Assembly: GCA_964023205.1 (NCBI GenBank) | Contig: OZ026846.1 | Location: forward strand, 33,438,194-33,502,193 | Source: Lutraria lutraria | Lineage: Eukaryota > Mollusca > Bivalvia > Venerida > Mactridae | Direction: 5' to 3' | Length of the DNA: 64,000 bases | Part shown: one piece after another, positions 48,447-61,000 of the stretch | How positions within the stretch are numbered: position 1 is the first letter of the stretch | Layout of the letters: every line of letters starts with the position of its first letter | Made by a program: the position numbers and the translations under genes | The notes under the pieces: model-generated | Database searches by the model: none | The model's input: the letters and a program-made list of their open reading frames with translations, nothing else | What the model was told of the DNA's origin: nothing

Positions 48447-49377
48447 TAAATTAAATCTATTTGTTTGAACAATTATGTGTATATTACCATTCACAAGCAA
48501 TACTGTACTGTACAAAAATGACAACACAACAGAAAAACTGTTTATTTGTATGAAATACGGATGTAGTAAAAATTGCGAGAATTAGTAAATCAAATACATC
48601 CTTATCTCTCACCATGCCTGATTCGTAAAAGAAGCTGCAACTGCATGCTTAGTGTGGTTTTGTAGTTCAAACGTTCCTGTTAATATACTGAAACAAAATA
48701 GACGTGTTTGTTATCTGTTTTTGCCTCTGATGTGGTATTTGCAACAAATATGTCCATTACGCCGCTAAAACAGGCGATGGGGAATGATCCGTAAAAGTCT
48801 ATAAAGCCAGTGAAGTTATTTTACCAAAGATATTGCATCGAAGCTATTGGTCTGATACTGCATCATTTACATCCGTTGCGTAATCTTATCACATGGATTG
48901 ATTCCGACATAAATATAAAATGGAAAGTTTTAAGTATTGGCATTTGATGCAATATCTTCTGTCTTAATGTTCACATAACTCATCCGTGTGATCAATTCGG
49001 GTGGTTTCAGATCTAAGTTTTATGTTGCCTATAGTAATAAAAGATGACCATATTCCACCGGATATGCACTATTATACGTTTATGGTTGTTTACATAGAAC
49101 AATGAATATAAATAAAAGTAGCTGCCCATAGTTTCCGGGACATTTAACATCATGTTGCTTTTTCATTTTTCTTTTTTTTGGCGCCAGTTTTCAACATTAT
49201 TACAGTCCAGTACCGGTGTATATTTGACCTAACCAGCATTTCTTGTATTCAGTGTCAGTATATATCTTGTTCTCCAAAAAAAATCTGACAATTACTCATT
49301 CAGCACTAGAATCAACGGTGAAGAAGATGAAATAATCACGGAGAATATGTGTCTCCGCTAGGCTTTATATGCAAGGG
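48447..49377. other. Myomodulin 3' UTR and flank
   Basis: Non-coding; candidate AATAAA signals at 49036 and 49111 are listed. The rest shows nothing recognisable. Confidence 0.5.
49036..49116 (+). terminator. Candidate polyadenylation signals of the myomodulin gene
   Basis: AATAAA occurs at 49036-49041 and again at 49111-49116, about 590 and 665 bases after the stop codon. These are the first clear signals downstream; the real site is not proven. Confidence 0.35.
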
Positions 49378-49603
49378 CCCGCCTCCGTGGTCGAGTGGTT
49401 AATGTAGCTGACTTCATACACTGTAACTTCTCATAGATAGAGGGTCCTGGGTTCGGGCCCAGCTACCGACCATGTCTCATCAGTGAGAAAGATGGGAATC
49501 TAGTACTGGTCCTTTTCAGGAACGTTAGTAAGGTGAACTGTCCGCCTGATATGACTCTCTGTTGAAAAGGGGCCTAAAACTCAAATAAACAAACACACAA
49601 ACA
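49378..49603 (+). repeat. tRNA-derived SINE (family A), nearly full length
   Basis: The head CCGCCTCCGTGGTCGAGTGG (box A-like) and GGGTTCGGGCCCAGCTACC (box B) precede the body and a CAAA-type tail. It is the best-preserved head in the window. Confidence 0.75.
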
Positions 49604-50449
49604 AACAAACTAACAATTATATTCAAGAAACTGGATGTACGTAGATTTAACGCTCTCTAAACTAAACAAAACTGAATTTGGTTTGAATAACGCTTTGGGA
49701 AACACGTTCAGTCCTATATTTTATCATGATTTTCATTTTGTCGTTTTTCACGAACACATACCAACTGGAAAAAGGACAACCATCATTAATCAAACTTTTA
49801 GCGAAGGTAAAGTCAAGCATACACAAAGTTACACAAAGCTCTAATTGTATATATATACAATCCTTGTTGCTGTTACGTTTGCCGTAAAAGTATGAGATAT
49901 ATTTATTCTGGTCACATAGTCCAAATAATAAGCCGAACCAAAAATCCTCATTAAACAAGTCACACCATACATTGATACATCCGTGCCATGCTCTTGACGG
50001 TCAGTAATATGTATCGTTTTTGATTTAAGAATTAAATAAACATGTTTACAACGATTCAACAACGCATGAATTAAATAACAGTTATGCTGCACATATTGAG
50101 AAACTATTTCGTAATAAAATAAAAAAGCTTAGATCAATGGCAATATATCTTTATTTTTTCAATTCTCGACAAAAAATCGTACTTGATGGTTCTACGTGCG
50201 AACTACCTTTTAAGTCAGATCTTAAAATTCTACTCCTGCATGTGTATCAAAAATATCTTCCGTGATGCTTTCGGTCTTGTTTACAGACAGATGGGAAAAT
50301 GGAATGGAAAAGCATACATCGCATAATCATAGATGGATTCACAAACTGTATATTCATATTGGCAATGTTGAAGGATTTGTTAGAATATGATTTCTTTGTC
50401 TAGAAGACTCCACTGTGTCTTAAAGAGCTTACGCCGAATAGCGCTTACA
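49604..50449. other. Intergenic, no gene seen
   Basis: Overlapping plus and minus frames at 49635-50092 show no domain or splice support. Confidence 0.4.
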
Positions 50450-50758
50450 TATAAGCTGTACTCATAAGGTGGTTCGTTGCACAGTGTCAAATAGCACTAA
50501 CAGTACAGCTATATTTGGCGCTGTGAAACGAATAGCGCTCATAGTAAGCTCTATTCGACGCTGTGCAACGAACAGCACTTAGGTAAGCTCTAGTCGACGC
50601 TGTGCAACGAACAGCACTTAGGTAAGCTCTAGTCGACGCTGTGCAACGAACAGCACTTAGGTAAGCTCTAGTCGACGCTGTGCAACGAACATCACTTAGG
50701 TAAGCTCTATTCGACGCTGTGCAACGAAGAGCACTTAGGTAAACTCTACTCGGAGAGA
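50450..50758 (+). repeat. 39-bp minisatellite, about 8 copies
   Basis: The unit is GCTGTGCAACGAACAGCAC plus TTAGGTAAGCTCTAGTCGAC. Central copies are nearly identical and edge copies decay. Each unit contains a donor-like GGTAAGCT. Confidence 0.9.
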
Positions 50759-50945
50759 AGGTGCATTTTGCTTTGGAATTTCGGTTAAGGCTGGTTCTGT
50801 TTTCATCGCTACCATATCAATCATTTTATCCTTATGACCATTAAACATTCAGCGACAATTTACTTAAGATGATACTAATGACTTCAACGACGAGAAATTA
50901 CTCTTCATATTACTGGGATACTTCAATAAGAACATTGATGACAAA

Positions 50946-51130
50946 TACAGTATAACCTTTCCAGAGTGGCCCTCGCTTCAGCAACAACCTCCCTTCAACA
51001 ACAGCATGATTTTTCCCACTGCACGACTTAACTGTTACAGGTAATGTAACCCCTCTGGAGCAACAACTTCTCAACAACAACCTAATTTTGCATCTCCCAA
51101 AGGGTGTTGCTTTGGAGAGATTGCGCTGTA
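50946..51130. mobile_element. MITE family 'ACAGTGCAACC', copy 4
   Basis: TACAGTATAACCTTTCCAGA mirrors CTTTGGAGAGATTGCGCTGTA. It shares AACAACCTCCCTTCAACAAC with copy 2 and AAAGGGTGTTGCTTTGGA with copy 1. Confidence 0.68.
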
Positions 51131-54100
51131 CTGCGATAATGCATTCATCGATAATGCTAAAGAATGATGATAAAAATGCGATAATACGATGATGATAACG
51201 CTATAAAATGATGATGAATATTGGAAATTACTATGTTGATATCGATAAGGAAAAATTACATGTATAATGAAACCGCGAAAGTGCGAATATGATTACGTTA
51301 ATAGAACATTGGTTATAATGGATCAACGATTATGCAAAGATACACAGCATGCGGACAGGTCGAATTAAAGAGAAATCTTTATAAAACATCGTTTATTTGC
51401 TTTAGTCATAAAAACGAGAATTAGTGTAAGTAATAGTCAAATGAATCTTGGTCATGCCATATCCATATTTAGATAAGGCTCGAAAATAATGAGATATATG
51501 TACCAATAACATAATCAAAAATATTTAGAGCTATTCTTAGAACGCCTTTCTTGGAAAAATTAATAAGCGCTTTTCGTCAAGAGTGTGCCTCATCCGGGTA
51601 TCGAATAGCGTTAACCATTTGCGTACGCTCAATCCGGCGTAAGCCCGATTTCGCACAACAATGCCTTCCAAAATATCACATGTGCTGAGACAAAGATGAA
51701 ATTATTACAATATTGTATCGACTAAATTTGATCAACAAAAGAAATACTTGAATATGATATTTTTTCATCATTACTCAATCTTAGCTTACGACTACATATC
51801 TGTATTATTATTTATGCATAAATAACACAATACGCTGCCAACAACACGGCAATGTGCTGAAATATAGACAATTAGCTTAAGTTTGTTAACGTTGTCTTCT
51901 GATACATATCAAAGCGGTAATATATTTTCCTTTTTGCTTTTATGATAATCATGTCACGTGATTTTATGCACTTGACAAATTCGCGCTGAAATGATACCCG
52001 TGCTCATAGTCGATGACGTCATCGTTACATGGCATGAACGTGTCAATTGGTCGAACGCAGCAACCATAGTACAAAACGTGAAAAAGTTGGAAAACTCAGA
52101 TGATAAGCATAGCAGATAGCGGAAAGCGTGTCAGTCAAAGAGAGAAGCAGTTTTAAATAAGATAGACAGGATTCCAATGTCACGGAGTAACAACATTCGT
52201 TTTCATGTATGCACACATGGTGGTAAGAGCGACCGTTGTGCATGGGCTAGAATTTTGACTAAACAAGTGTCTGCGGATCCTATTGCAACATTAGTATTTA
52301 TTATTATACCTCACGTGATTTAATTACTATGAAGTCTTATGTGACGTCAGAGGGTGACAAACCGTGATGTTACCCTGTGATATTACATTTCAGCCCGCTT
52401 GCAATAACGATCATGCCCTCTCGCACTGCCGGATTTTAGTCAATCTGTTCCGTATCGATTACTTGCTACATGCTCTTATTAAAATCTAATCGGCACAGCA
52501 GAAGACAATTAACAGCAAAAATAACTATGGTCACCGTGTCAAAAAGACGTTTCTATTCAGTTTCTGAAGAAGACTTAGCGTCTTTAGATTACGGTAATTG
52601 TTTACATGTATGTTGGTTGCATTTTTTGTCTATCTTAACTATTGTTTGGTTCGGTATAATAAAATAAATATCACATCCCACAGAGGGTGATATCAAGCCA
52701 TGTTCTCTCTTTGCATTTCTTGTCTCGTTCTATCAATGGTTAATGTCCACCAAATATTCACATAATTTTAGGACAGTATTCATCTCCGTCTCTATTCCGA
52801 TCCTCCGGAATGAAGAGAGAAAGGGGTGTGTTCAAATCGCCATTTTGCATGTCTGTCAACTCGGAAATGTTAGAATGTTAAGCCGTCCTCTATTCCTCAA
52901 AAAATGACACCGCACTTGGTTTTTTCCGGGTTGCGTCGGGAACCGACGTTTCAACCAAACTATGTAACTGGTGCATTTACATCGGCTTTGCGAATAAAAA
53001 AAGTTGCAGTCTTTTTATCTGCCTGCTGGATGGCGAGAACGAGCTCGTCGTCACCCCCATCGTTCATGTTCAGGAAGTCCTCTATCCGCTGTGAGGCTTA
53101 TATGAGAATTGTCAAATTCTGATGTGCCTGATATGTCCGAAAACGAATCCGTTGGCAGCGAAAAATCTGACAAACTCTCCATTTCGATAGCAATACATTT
53201 CCTATCAACCGAGATTTTTCATGTTCGTTGGCTTGACCAAGAGTTTTGAGTCGTGTCGAAATTATTCAGAATAATTCATTAATCTATACCACCGTACTAG
53301 CTAGCCTTATACAGGTACAAGTCATGTACTTCAAATAGTAACCGGCGTCGCGCTGGACCGCGGTGTCCTGGTGGAAGGCAATTGCTCAGTAAGCACTGGG
53401 GCAATGGGAGAATTCATGTATTAACTGTAAGTTTTCTATAATGCGTTTTAAGCGAATCCAACCTATGATCTTAGCTCAAGTTGTTCTATTCATTTAACAT
53501 AAATTAACTTCAAAGGTTAGACAGGCGTAAACATCAATCATGTTTAACAATTATAAATAGTATTTTTCCCATTTATTCTTCTAATTGTTGACTTTACTGT
53601 GGGTAATAAAATCACATAGAAATGTTTTATTGTAAACAAACATGCAGTTTTTCGGACGTATGTCTTTTACGTGTGGCTGATTTTTATATTTATAACATCA
53701 CGTTATTACTACAGAGTGACTCACAGGCAGATAACGAACAATCCTGGATAGAATGATAAATGATATTAAATCTTCAGCTGCTTTGTAGAAAAGGAATGAC
53801 ATGTTTAAACATGTCTCGGGTATAGTAGATTTAGACAAGAATATACAGTCACACCGGTGGCCAAAGGCCATACTTGGGAAAGACATAATGTGGCTTTGTA
53901 TTCGGAGGTGATTTGCTCTAGATAATCAACGGCATTATTCAAAGATTGTCCTTTATTTACATGTTGGCCTTTATTCAGAGGTGGCCGCTAACACAGATTT
54001 GAATATATTTGCAATGTCTAATTTAGATAAATTTATAATTACTATATGAGTGTTATATATTCCTTCCCGTGAAATTCATACATATGTATATGAATGTCGA

Positions 54101-54850
54101 TGGATAACCTTAACAGTAAGATAAATCTTACATAATTATAGAGATAAAGTAGTAAAGTCTAAGAACATTATATACATGTATATGAAGACGAATATCTTTT
54201 CATTAACTTTTATTTCACAAAGTGTAGACATAATTTACGAAAATAAAATGTTCATTACATTGTATTAACAGAACATATTTAAATAGTATCACAAATGCAT
54301 ATTTTATGACAAAATTATAGATAAGAGCGCCGCCTCAGTTAGATCTATCCACCTATGAAGTTTCATGTTGCTACCACTTATAGTTTCTGAGTTATGAGCT
54401 GAGTTAAGTCTTTGCATGACGCAGACGACGCAGTGATCACAATAGCTCAACGTTCCTCCGAAAGCAGACGAGCTAAAATCAAGAAACAATTATTGGTATA
54501 CAACAATGCAAAATCAGATTCGATAAGCATGCTCGTACCAAAGCAATGCATGGCAAAATAAAACGACATTATGTACGTCTGACATTTTTTATAATTAAGT
54601 GACTTCGCAGTTAATGTTCCTGTCCCCCGCACGTTCATACCACCATGTGGTAATCCTTAAAAAAAGTTTGTTTGCAGATAAGCGACCACTAGTAATGCCA
54701 TGCAATTCCACCCAGCACAAACATGTGTCAGCGATTTTGACCAAAAGTCTCGTATTTACGTTCCAAGGTTTAGCCACGTACAACGTCAAACAAACATTTT
54801 TTAAAGAATGTCCTGACCTTAGGTGAAATAGATCAATATATTCTAACGAG
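51131..54850. other. Intergenic and sulfatase 3' flank; two weak exon candidates
   Basis: Between about 51950 and 53200 the DNA is less AT-rich and holds two coding-like stretches: plus 52527-52593 (MVTVSKRRFYSVSEEDLASL then DY and a GT donor) and minus 53182-53051 (MESLSDFSLPTDSFSDISGT..., 43 residues). Neither has a recognised partner exon or domain. Nothing else is supported. Confidence 0.3.
54208..54213 (-). terminator. Possible polyadenylation signal of the sulfatase gene
   Basis: AATAAA on the minus strand lies about 640 bases after the stop codon. I noticed no closer canonical copy. Confidence 0.25.
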
Positions 54851-55023
54851 TTAACACCAGCCTGGCGACCACACCCAGTCAAAGTTGACAGGATCCCCCT
54901 TTTTATCTATTGGTGGGAAATGTGCTGGTACCATCGTCGAACGATAATGCTGAAGACGTGACTTCAATTTTTGAACAATATCAGGATGTTGTTCGGCGAT
55001 GTTAAAATGTTCAGTTGGGTCAT
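54851..55023 (-). CDS. Sulfatase terminal exon
   Basis: The acceptor is ATTTCAG. With the previous exon it reads [20 protein letters not shown], then a helical KLKSRLQHY segment, [13 protein letters not shown] and a Trp-rich end finishing SPGWC-stop. Length and content match the usual arylsulfatase B C-terminus. Confidence 0.92.
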
Positions 55024-58000
55024 CTGAAATTTTAATAGCAAACATCTGTTATGAAATGATAATTTAGTGTCAGATAAACGATGCATTTTAAAGTCATCAA
55101 ATTATAATGTATCGTATGAATGCCATTTGAGTTTTTTTGTTATATAAACACTGCGTCATATAGGACTAGCTGCGTTATGAGTAGTGAATTATGTCTTTTT
55201 CGTTAGAATTAAACGTCACCACAAGTCTGTTGAACAACAGTTGAAGAAGACTGCAAACATACATCTACAGTGTAACCTCCATGACCGATCACCTCCGTAC
55301 ATCAGCCACCTCCCTGTTACAGCCAGTATACAATCAAAACCGATTGACGTTTTACTAAATTTTCACTGTCTTAGCAACAGCCACCTCCTTATTACAGTCA
55401 TGATTGTCCTTCCCGTTGCTGGCTGTTATAGGGAGGTTGCACTGAAGTTAGAACCATTAACATTTCGTAAGCTAGTTAAAGGGGCATACCCTACAACTTG
55501 CTGCATTTAGAATTAAAGAATAATGATGATAAATTAGAAGCTTGTAAAGAAAAAAGCCGACGAAGAAAGTTTCAGCCAAAAATGCATCCAATTAAAAATA
55601 AAATCATAAAAAATATGTATTTGTGACACATACATTTAGTCATGCAAATTTTTGGGTGGAAGTGATTTATTATTGATAGCTATGTTTTTGTGGCTAGTAC
55701 CTAAACTAGTCATTTTATTACCCATGTTCTTCCTGCAATTATCCTTTATATATTGTTTTACATATACATCTAGCACATTTTTACACTTTCCCAGAATGTT
55801 TGTCAGTTGTAGGGTATGCCCCTTTAAACATCTGCCTTACATGTGAAAATTGGTCGGGGTCTGGTTGTGATTCATACACACAGCGGTGAGGGGCTCGTGC
55901 TTCCTGGTCAGAGACCATGACCATAGCCAGTCGACTCAGCGGACCTTGTTCATGAATAAAGACATTAGCAAATGTAAAACAAATATTGGACGTACTTTCT
56001 AAATCAAACAGTTGATACTCAGGGAAGGGTTGGTATTGTGACGTATCTATTTCTTTCATCGGTGGTAATGGCGTCCATCCATTATGAATACCAGGAGTAC
56101 CTTGTATCAGCTTGTGGTTACGAACTCTAAAATCAGTATGAACTTCCGAATTATGACCGTTTAAAAACAACAAGTTAGATACTGTAAACCCAAACAAACG
56201 GACTCCTTCCGGATTGGACCAAAAAATGTCCGTTTTTTGAGAATTTTGAAAAATACCAAAAATTATGGGACATGAAAAATTGTCCGATTATAAAAGGATT
56301 CCGGTTTTCTGGGAGTCCGACTGTCAGGGGTGTTAATGTACACGTATTTTGTGTGCAACTCTTTTTCCTTCTACAATAACATCGATCAAATTTGTCACAG
56401 GGATAGAATCAAAGTCACATCGTTAATGTTATGAAAGTTTATAACCCGGAAATGTACATTGTGTCAACTAAGGAAATGACTAAAGTAAACCAAGACACAG
56501 CAATATAACTATCTCGTGACACGACTGCGAATTTCCACGTGACACAATAGGGATATATCACTTGACACGTGTAAGATTAGATAATACCTTATTGCCGAAT
56601 TATTGAGTATGTCATCAATGTTGTACACAAATTCGTCTCGAGCAGATGGTGCACCTTCACTGATGGTTTTCCACTGATTTTGTCCATCGAGACGTTCACC
56701 TGAAAAATATATCAACAACAACAACTAGAGCTGTCACATAGGTGACTAATACCCCCGCCGCCGCATTGAATGTGATAGTACACTATACGGCTAAGTTCAA
56801 GGGGACATAACTCTGCAATGAGTGGATCACTAAGCATGAAAATTGTGTCTTGCACATCTACATTTTATATTGATAATATATTTAAAGTTTCAACTCAATC
56901 CCTTGAAAATGTGGAAGTAGTTCGCTCCACAAACTAAGACGACCATTCTACACTATATGGCTAAGTTCAAGGGCACGTAACTCTGGAATGTGTGAATCGC
57001 TGGGAATGAAAAGTGTGTCTTGCAAAAGTACACTTCATGGTTATAACATATTTCAAGTTTCAAATCCATCCCTTGGAAAATGTGGAAGAAGTTCGCTCCA
57101 CGATATAAGACTGCCATTGTACACTATATGGCTCTGGAATGAATGAATCGCTGGGAATAAAAATTGTGTCTTGCACATCTACACTGCATGGTGATAACAT
57201 ATTTTAAGTTTCAATTCCATCCCTTGAAAAATGTTGATGTAGTTCGCTCCACAAACATTTGATATTTTATGCGGACGGACCGACCGACCGACCGACCGAC
57301 CAACCGACCGACCGTCCGTCTGACCGACCGACCGACCGACAGAGTGACTCCAATATACCTTCTCTCAAACTTCGTTTGCGGGGGTAAAACCCTCCTACCC
57401 CCCAATACCCAAGAAATGCCATTCATTTGGGTGAATTAAGTGTTTATACACAGATAATACATGTTTGTACAGCGGTATCGTAATGATAATATTTCAAGAA
57501 GAAACAGTAGAATAGTATCCTCGCTTGTACAAGTATATATAAGTATGTTTGTACGGGGACACATATAATACAACTCAATGCTTAAAACAAATGTTTTCAC
57601 CATGTGTATTGCAAAGTAAATACTTTGAATGTTTTGCTTTAAGTGTCAAAGAAGTTCATTTTTAGAGCAAAAAAATGATACGTATATTAATTTTATCTAC
57701 ATAATGTATTTCCTTATCGTTCATACCAAGATTCGAGCGCTAACCTTGCTTTTTAGTATTAATGTCAGACTCTGTATAATCACCAAATGATCTTGGCACA
57801 ATTAGTAAGTCAAAGTGTTTTACTGACGGTACTAGTGCCTTATCTACTTACTTGGAGAACCTCCAGCAAGTGTTAATAAAGTTGGAAACCAATCAACAGC
57901 ATGAATCATTCTGAAACATTGAGATAAATGAAGATGCAATGTTAACATTTACAAACAATATAAACTACTAGTATATATTTACTTTGTAGTAAATTATTGT

Positions 58001-61000
58001 AGAGATATATTACATGTTAAGACATTGTATTTATTGTGACAGTTCCAAAGATGTAAATAATTGTGTTCCTTATTTACTATTCATGGGTTAATTATTGCTC
58101 AGTACAATCAAATTCCGATTCAAAGCCCAACTTTTCGACCTAATTATCAAGTAGCAATATAACTAAAACAGAAACCGTTCGTTCCTGTGGTAACACAATC
58201 ATGTCAGTAGTCGATTCGAATACTCCGTAAGTAACTGTCTACTTCCTTACATAAAGAGACATGTTCGGTGACTGGGCCCGAACCCACGACCCCCTCTATC
58301 AGTGAGAGGTTACAATGATTTGATGTCAGCTACCGGTAAATCAGCGAATCACGGTAACATATCACTGATAGAGGATTGATGGTTCGATCCCAGTTACCGA
58401 CCATGTCTCTTTATGTGAGAAAGTAGACAGTTGCTTACGGATGATGGGAGTCTAGTACTGGTTCTTCACAGGAACGATGTTTAGGTGATGATCTGTCCGC
58501 CTCATATGAAACTTACTGTTGAAAAAGTGCGTAAAACTCAAACGAACAGTCATTATACATGCTTATATATAGATTATAGATTCTTTCTTACTCTGTATTG
58601 ATGTATTTTGTTTTAGATAGTAAAGTTTCGCTGTAAACAAAACTGACACCCTTGGTTCCTCCCTCCCATAATGTGGTCTTTGCACCTCGTAATGGTAAAT
58701 TGTTGGAAGCGATATATGTTGGTCCACCATTCTACAAACACAATGAAAGTATTTAATTACTAGTACATTATTAAACACAATATAAGTCGCGGCCGCGGTC
58801 CAGTGATTAGTACGCTTGACTAATCCCTGGGTTCGAATCACTGTGCCGGTAGGTGATACTTTTGCAACAATATCGATTTCCTCCATATATTGAGAAGTTT
58901 TCGGCACCTTGTGGAAGGGTAAGTAAGTACTGATTAGTATACAATCCAGGATAACTGGTTAGGGGAACCGACCACCGCATGTAACTAAACTATCGTTAAA
59001 CCCTTGGAAAACAAAAACGCAAAATGATTGTTTTACACCTTTGTTAAATCCAAGACAATACCAAAGTATACTCAGGATATGAAATATGGACTCTATGATA
59101 CAAGATTATATAGATATAAATATAAAACGTTAAAAAATATTTGAGTCAAATAAATTAATAATGAAAAACAATTAACATAGGTATTACATATTATTTGATA
59201 GCCGACCGGTTTCGTCATTTGATTCATCAGGGCAATAATACTAAAATGGCGTCGAAATTTACGAAGTTACATAGCAACGTCACATTTATATATATGTCCT
59301 TACTGAAAGATAAAGTCTTGCGATATGAGGTAGTGAGTCGTTAGTACACTGGAATCCCCTACTACAAAGATGTCACGAAAACAAGGCCATTACTATGGAC
59401 TACGTCGGTACTTTATGAGATTTTAATCTAACATAGAAACAATTAAAAATAACGTAAGCTAAATACATGTAGAATTAAATCTATCACAATAAATTTGAGG
59501 CCCCGAGTGTTCGTGAGCTTTGTCCTAATATCTACAAGCCCCTCACTGCTGTTAGTACGAATCACTCCAGTAACCTTTCTCACGTGATGAAGCTGGTAAG
59601 CTAGCTTACGACAGGTTGATGGTTCTAACTAGATATACGCCTGGGGTCATCCACCGCTAAATCTGAACAGTAACCAAATGACCCCTGACCCTTGACCCCG
59701 GCTGTTTGTGGTACATTAAACTTCAGATGAAGAATAACCCAAAACATCTTACATCAGTTGTAAATACAATCAGTGAATTGTTCAAGAAACCACGTGATCT
59801 CAGAGCTTGTGTGATATTTCCGACAGCTTCATCTAAGGCAGACACCATACCTAAAACATAAACTACTTAATTACTAGTATCTATCATTGTGATAAAGGCA
59901 TAGAAATAATCAAGTAGAAAACTATATATTTGATTATTGCAACAATTATCAAGGGGTGTTTTGAAACACAATGCCCCCGGGTAACCTTGACCTTTGACCT
60001 ACTGAACCCAAAATGCACAGGTCTTGTAGAGGTTGTCACGAGGAACCAACATATGAAGTTTGATGAGTGTAGGTGGAAGCGTTTTGATTTTATAGGCAAA
60101 GTTAAAGTTTGGTACAAACAAACAGACAGATATACAAACAGACAAGCCAAAACCATATATAGCCCCCGATCTATCAATACGGGGACACAAACAGGTTCAG
60201 ACTACGTACCACAATATGTTCTTCTGTTATCTGATGTTATATTCGGATATATATTCTTGTATCTTTCAGGTACCTGTAAATGTCGTAAGTCACATACTTT
60301 ATATAAGAATATGATGTAGCTGGACGTGCACTAAAAACATATCCACAGGTAGACAGAATTTATTTATATATTAATCTGTTGTTAAGCGGCCCATTCGACA
60401 GCTAAGGTCATTTCAGAGCCGACCAAGAGAGAGGGGAGATAAGACAGTTATGTAGAATCGCGCGTATGTGTCGCATGATCAAGATGTGATATAATCTAGC
60501 AGTTGTTTATACATTACATAATTTGAAGATCGTTCTTCAGGTAATGGATATATGGAGTAAAATAGAAATGAAACAATTTTTTTATCACGGTTGCACTTTA
60601 TATACATGTATTGAATGTTTTATATTTCACCGTCATTTGGTAAATAAACAACATTTACACATAAAGCAGTTTGTACTTTTTTCTATTTGGCACAAATGAA
60701 CTCAGGTCGTGATGAGTAAGTGGTTTAGATGTAATTAAAAAAAGGTAAAGTGAATTGGAATGGAAGAGTCTAAAGAACGTAATTTAACTTTCTAACTATC
60801 GTTAGTTCATGCATTATTACACCCTCTTTGATTTCAGTTATATCATCCGCTTGTGTCACAGTCACAAGACATTTTAATCACTTCGATAAAATCTATATAA
60901 ATACAGTCAAGCGTGTTAACAAAAGCCATTCTAGTGAAAACCAAAGTGTACCCTTATTTGACAGGTGGCCTTTATTCAGAGGTTTGACTACACGAGAACA

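Noticed and set aside
47573..48472. Minus- and plus-strand frames overlapping the myomodulin exon
   Set aside because: Shadows of the real reading frame, caused by repetitive codon use.
57211..57426. 71-codon minus frame with Arg/Ser/Gly repeats
   Set aside because: Translation of the GACC tract and the end of the pearl-like element.
59884..60319. Frames of 97-129 codons near 60 kb
   Set aside because: They fall in an interspersed repeat and cross a sulfatase exon on the other strand.
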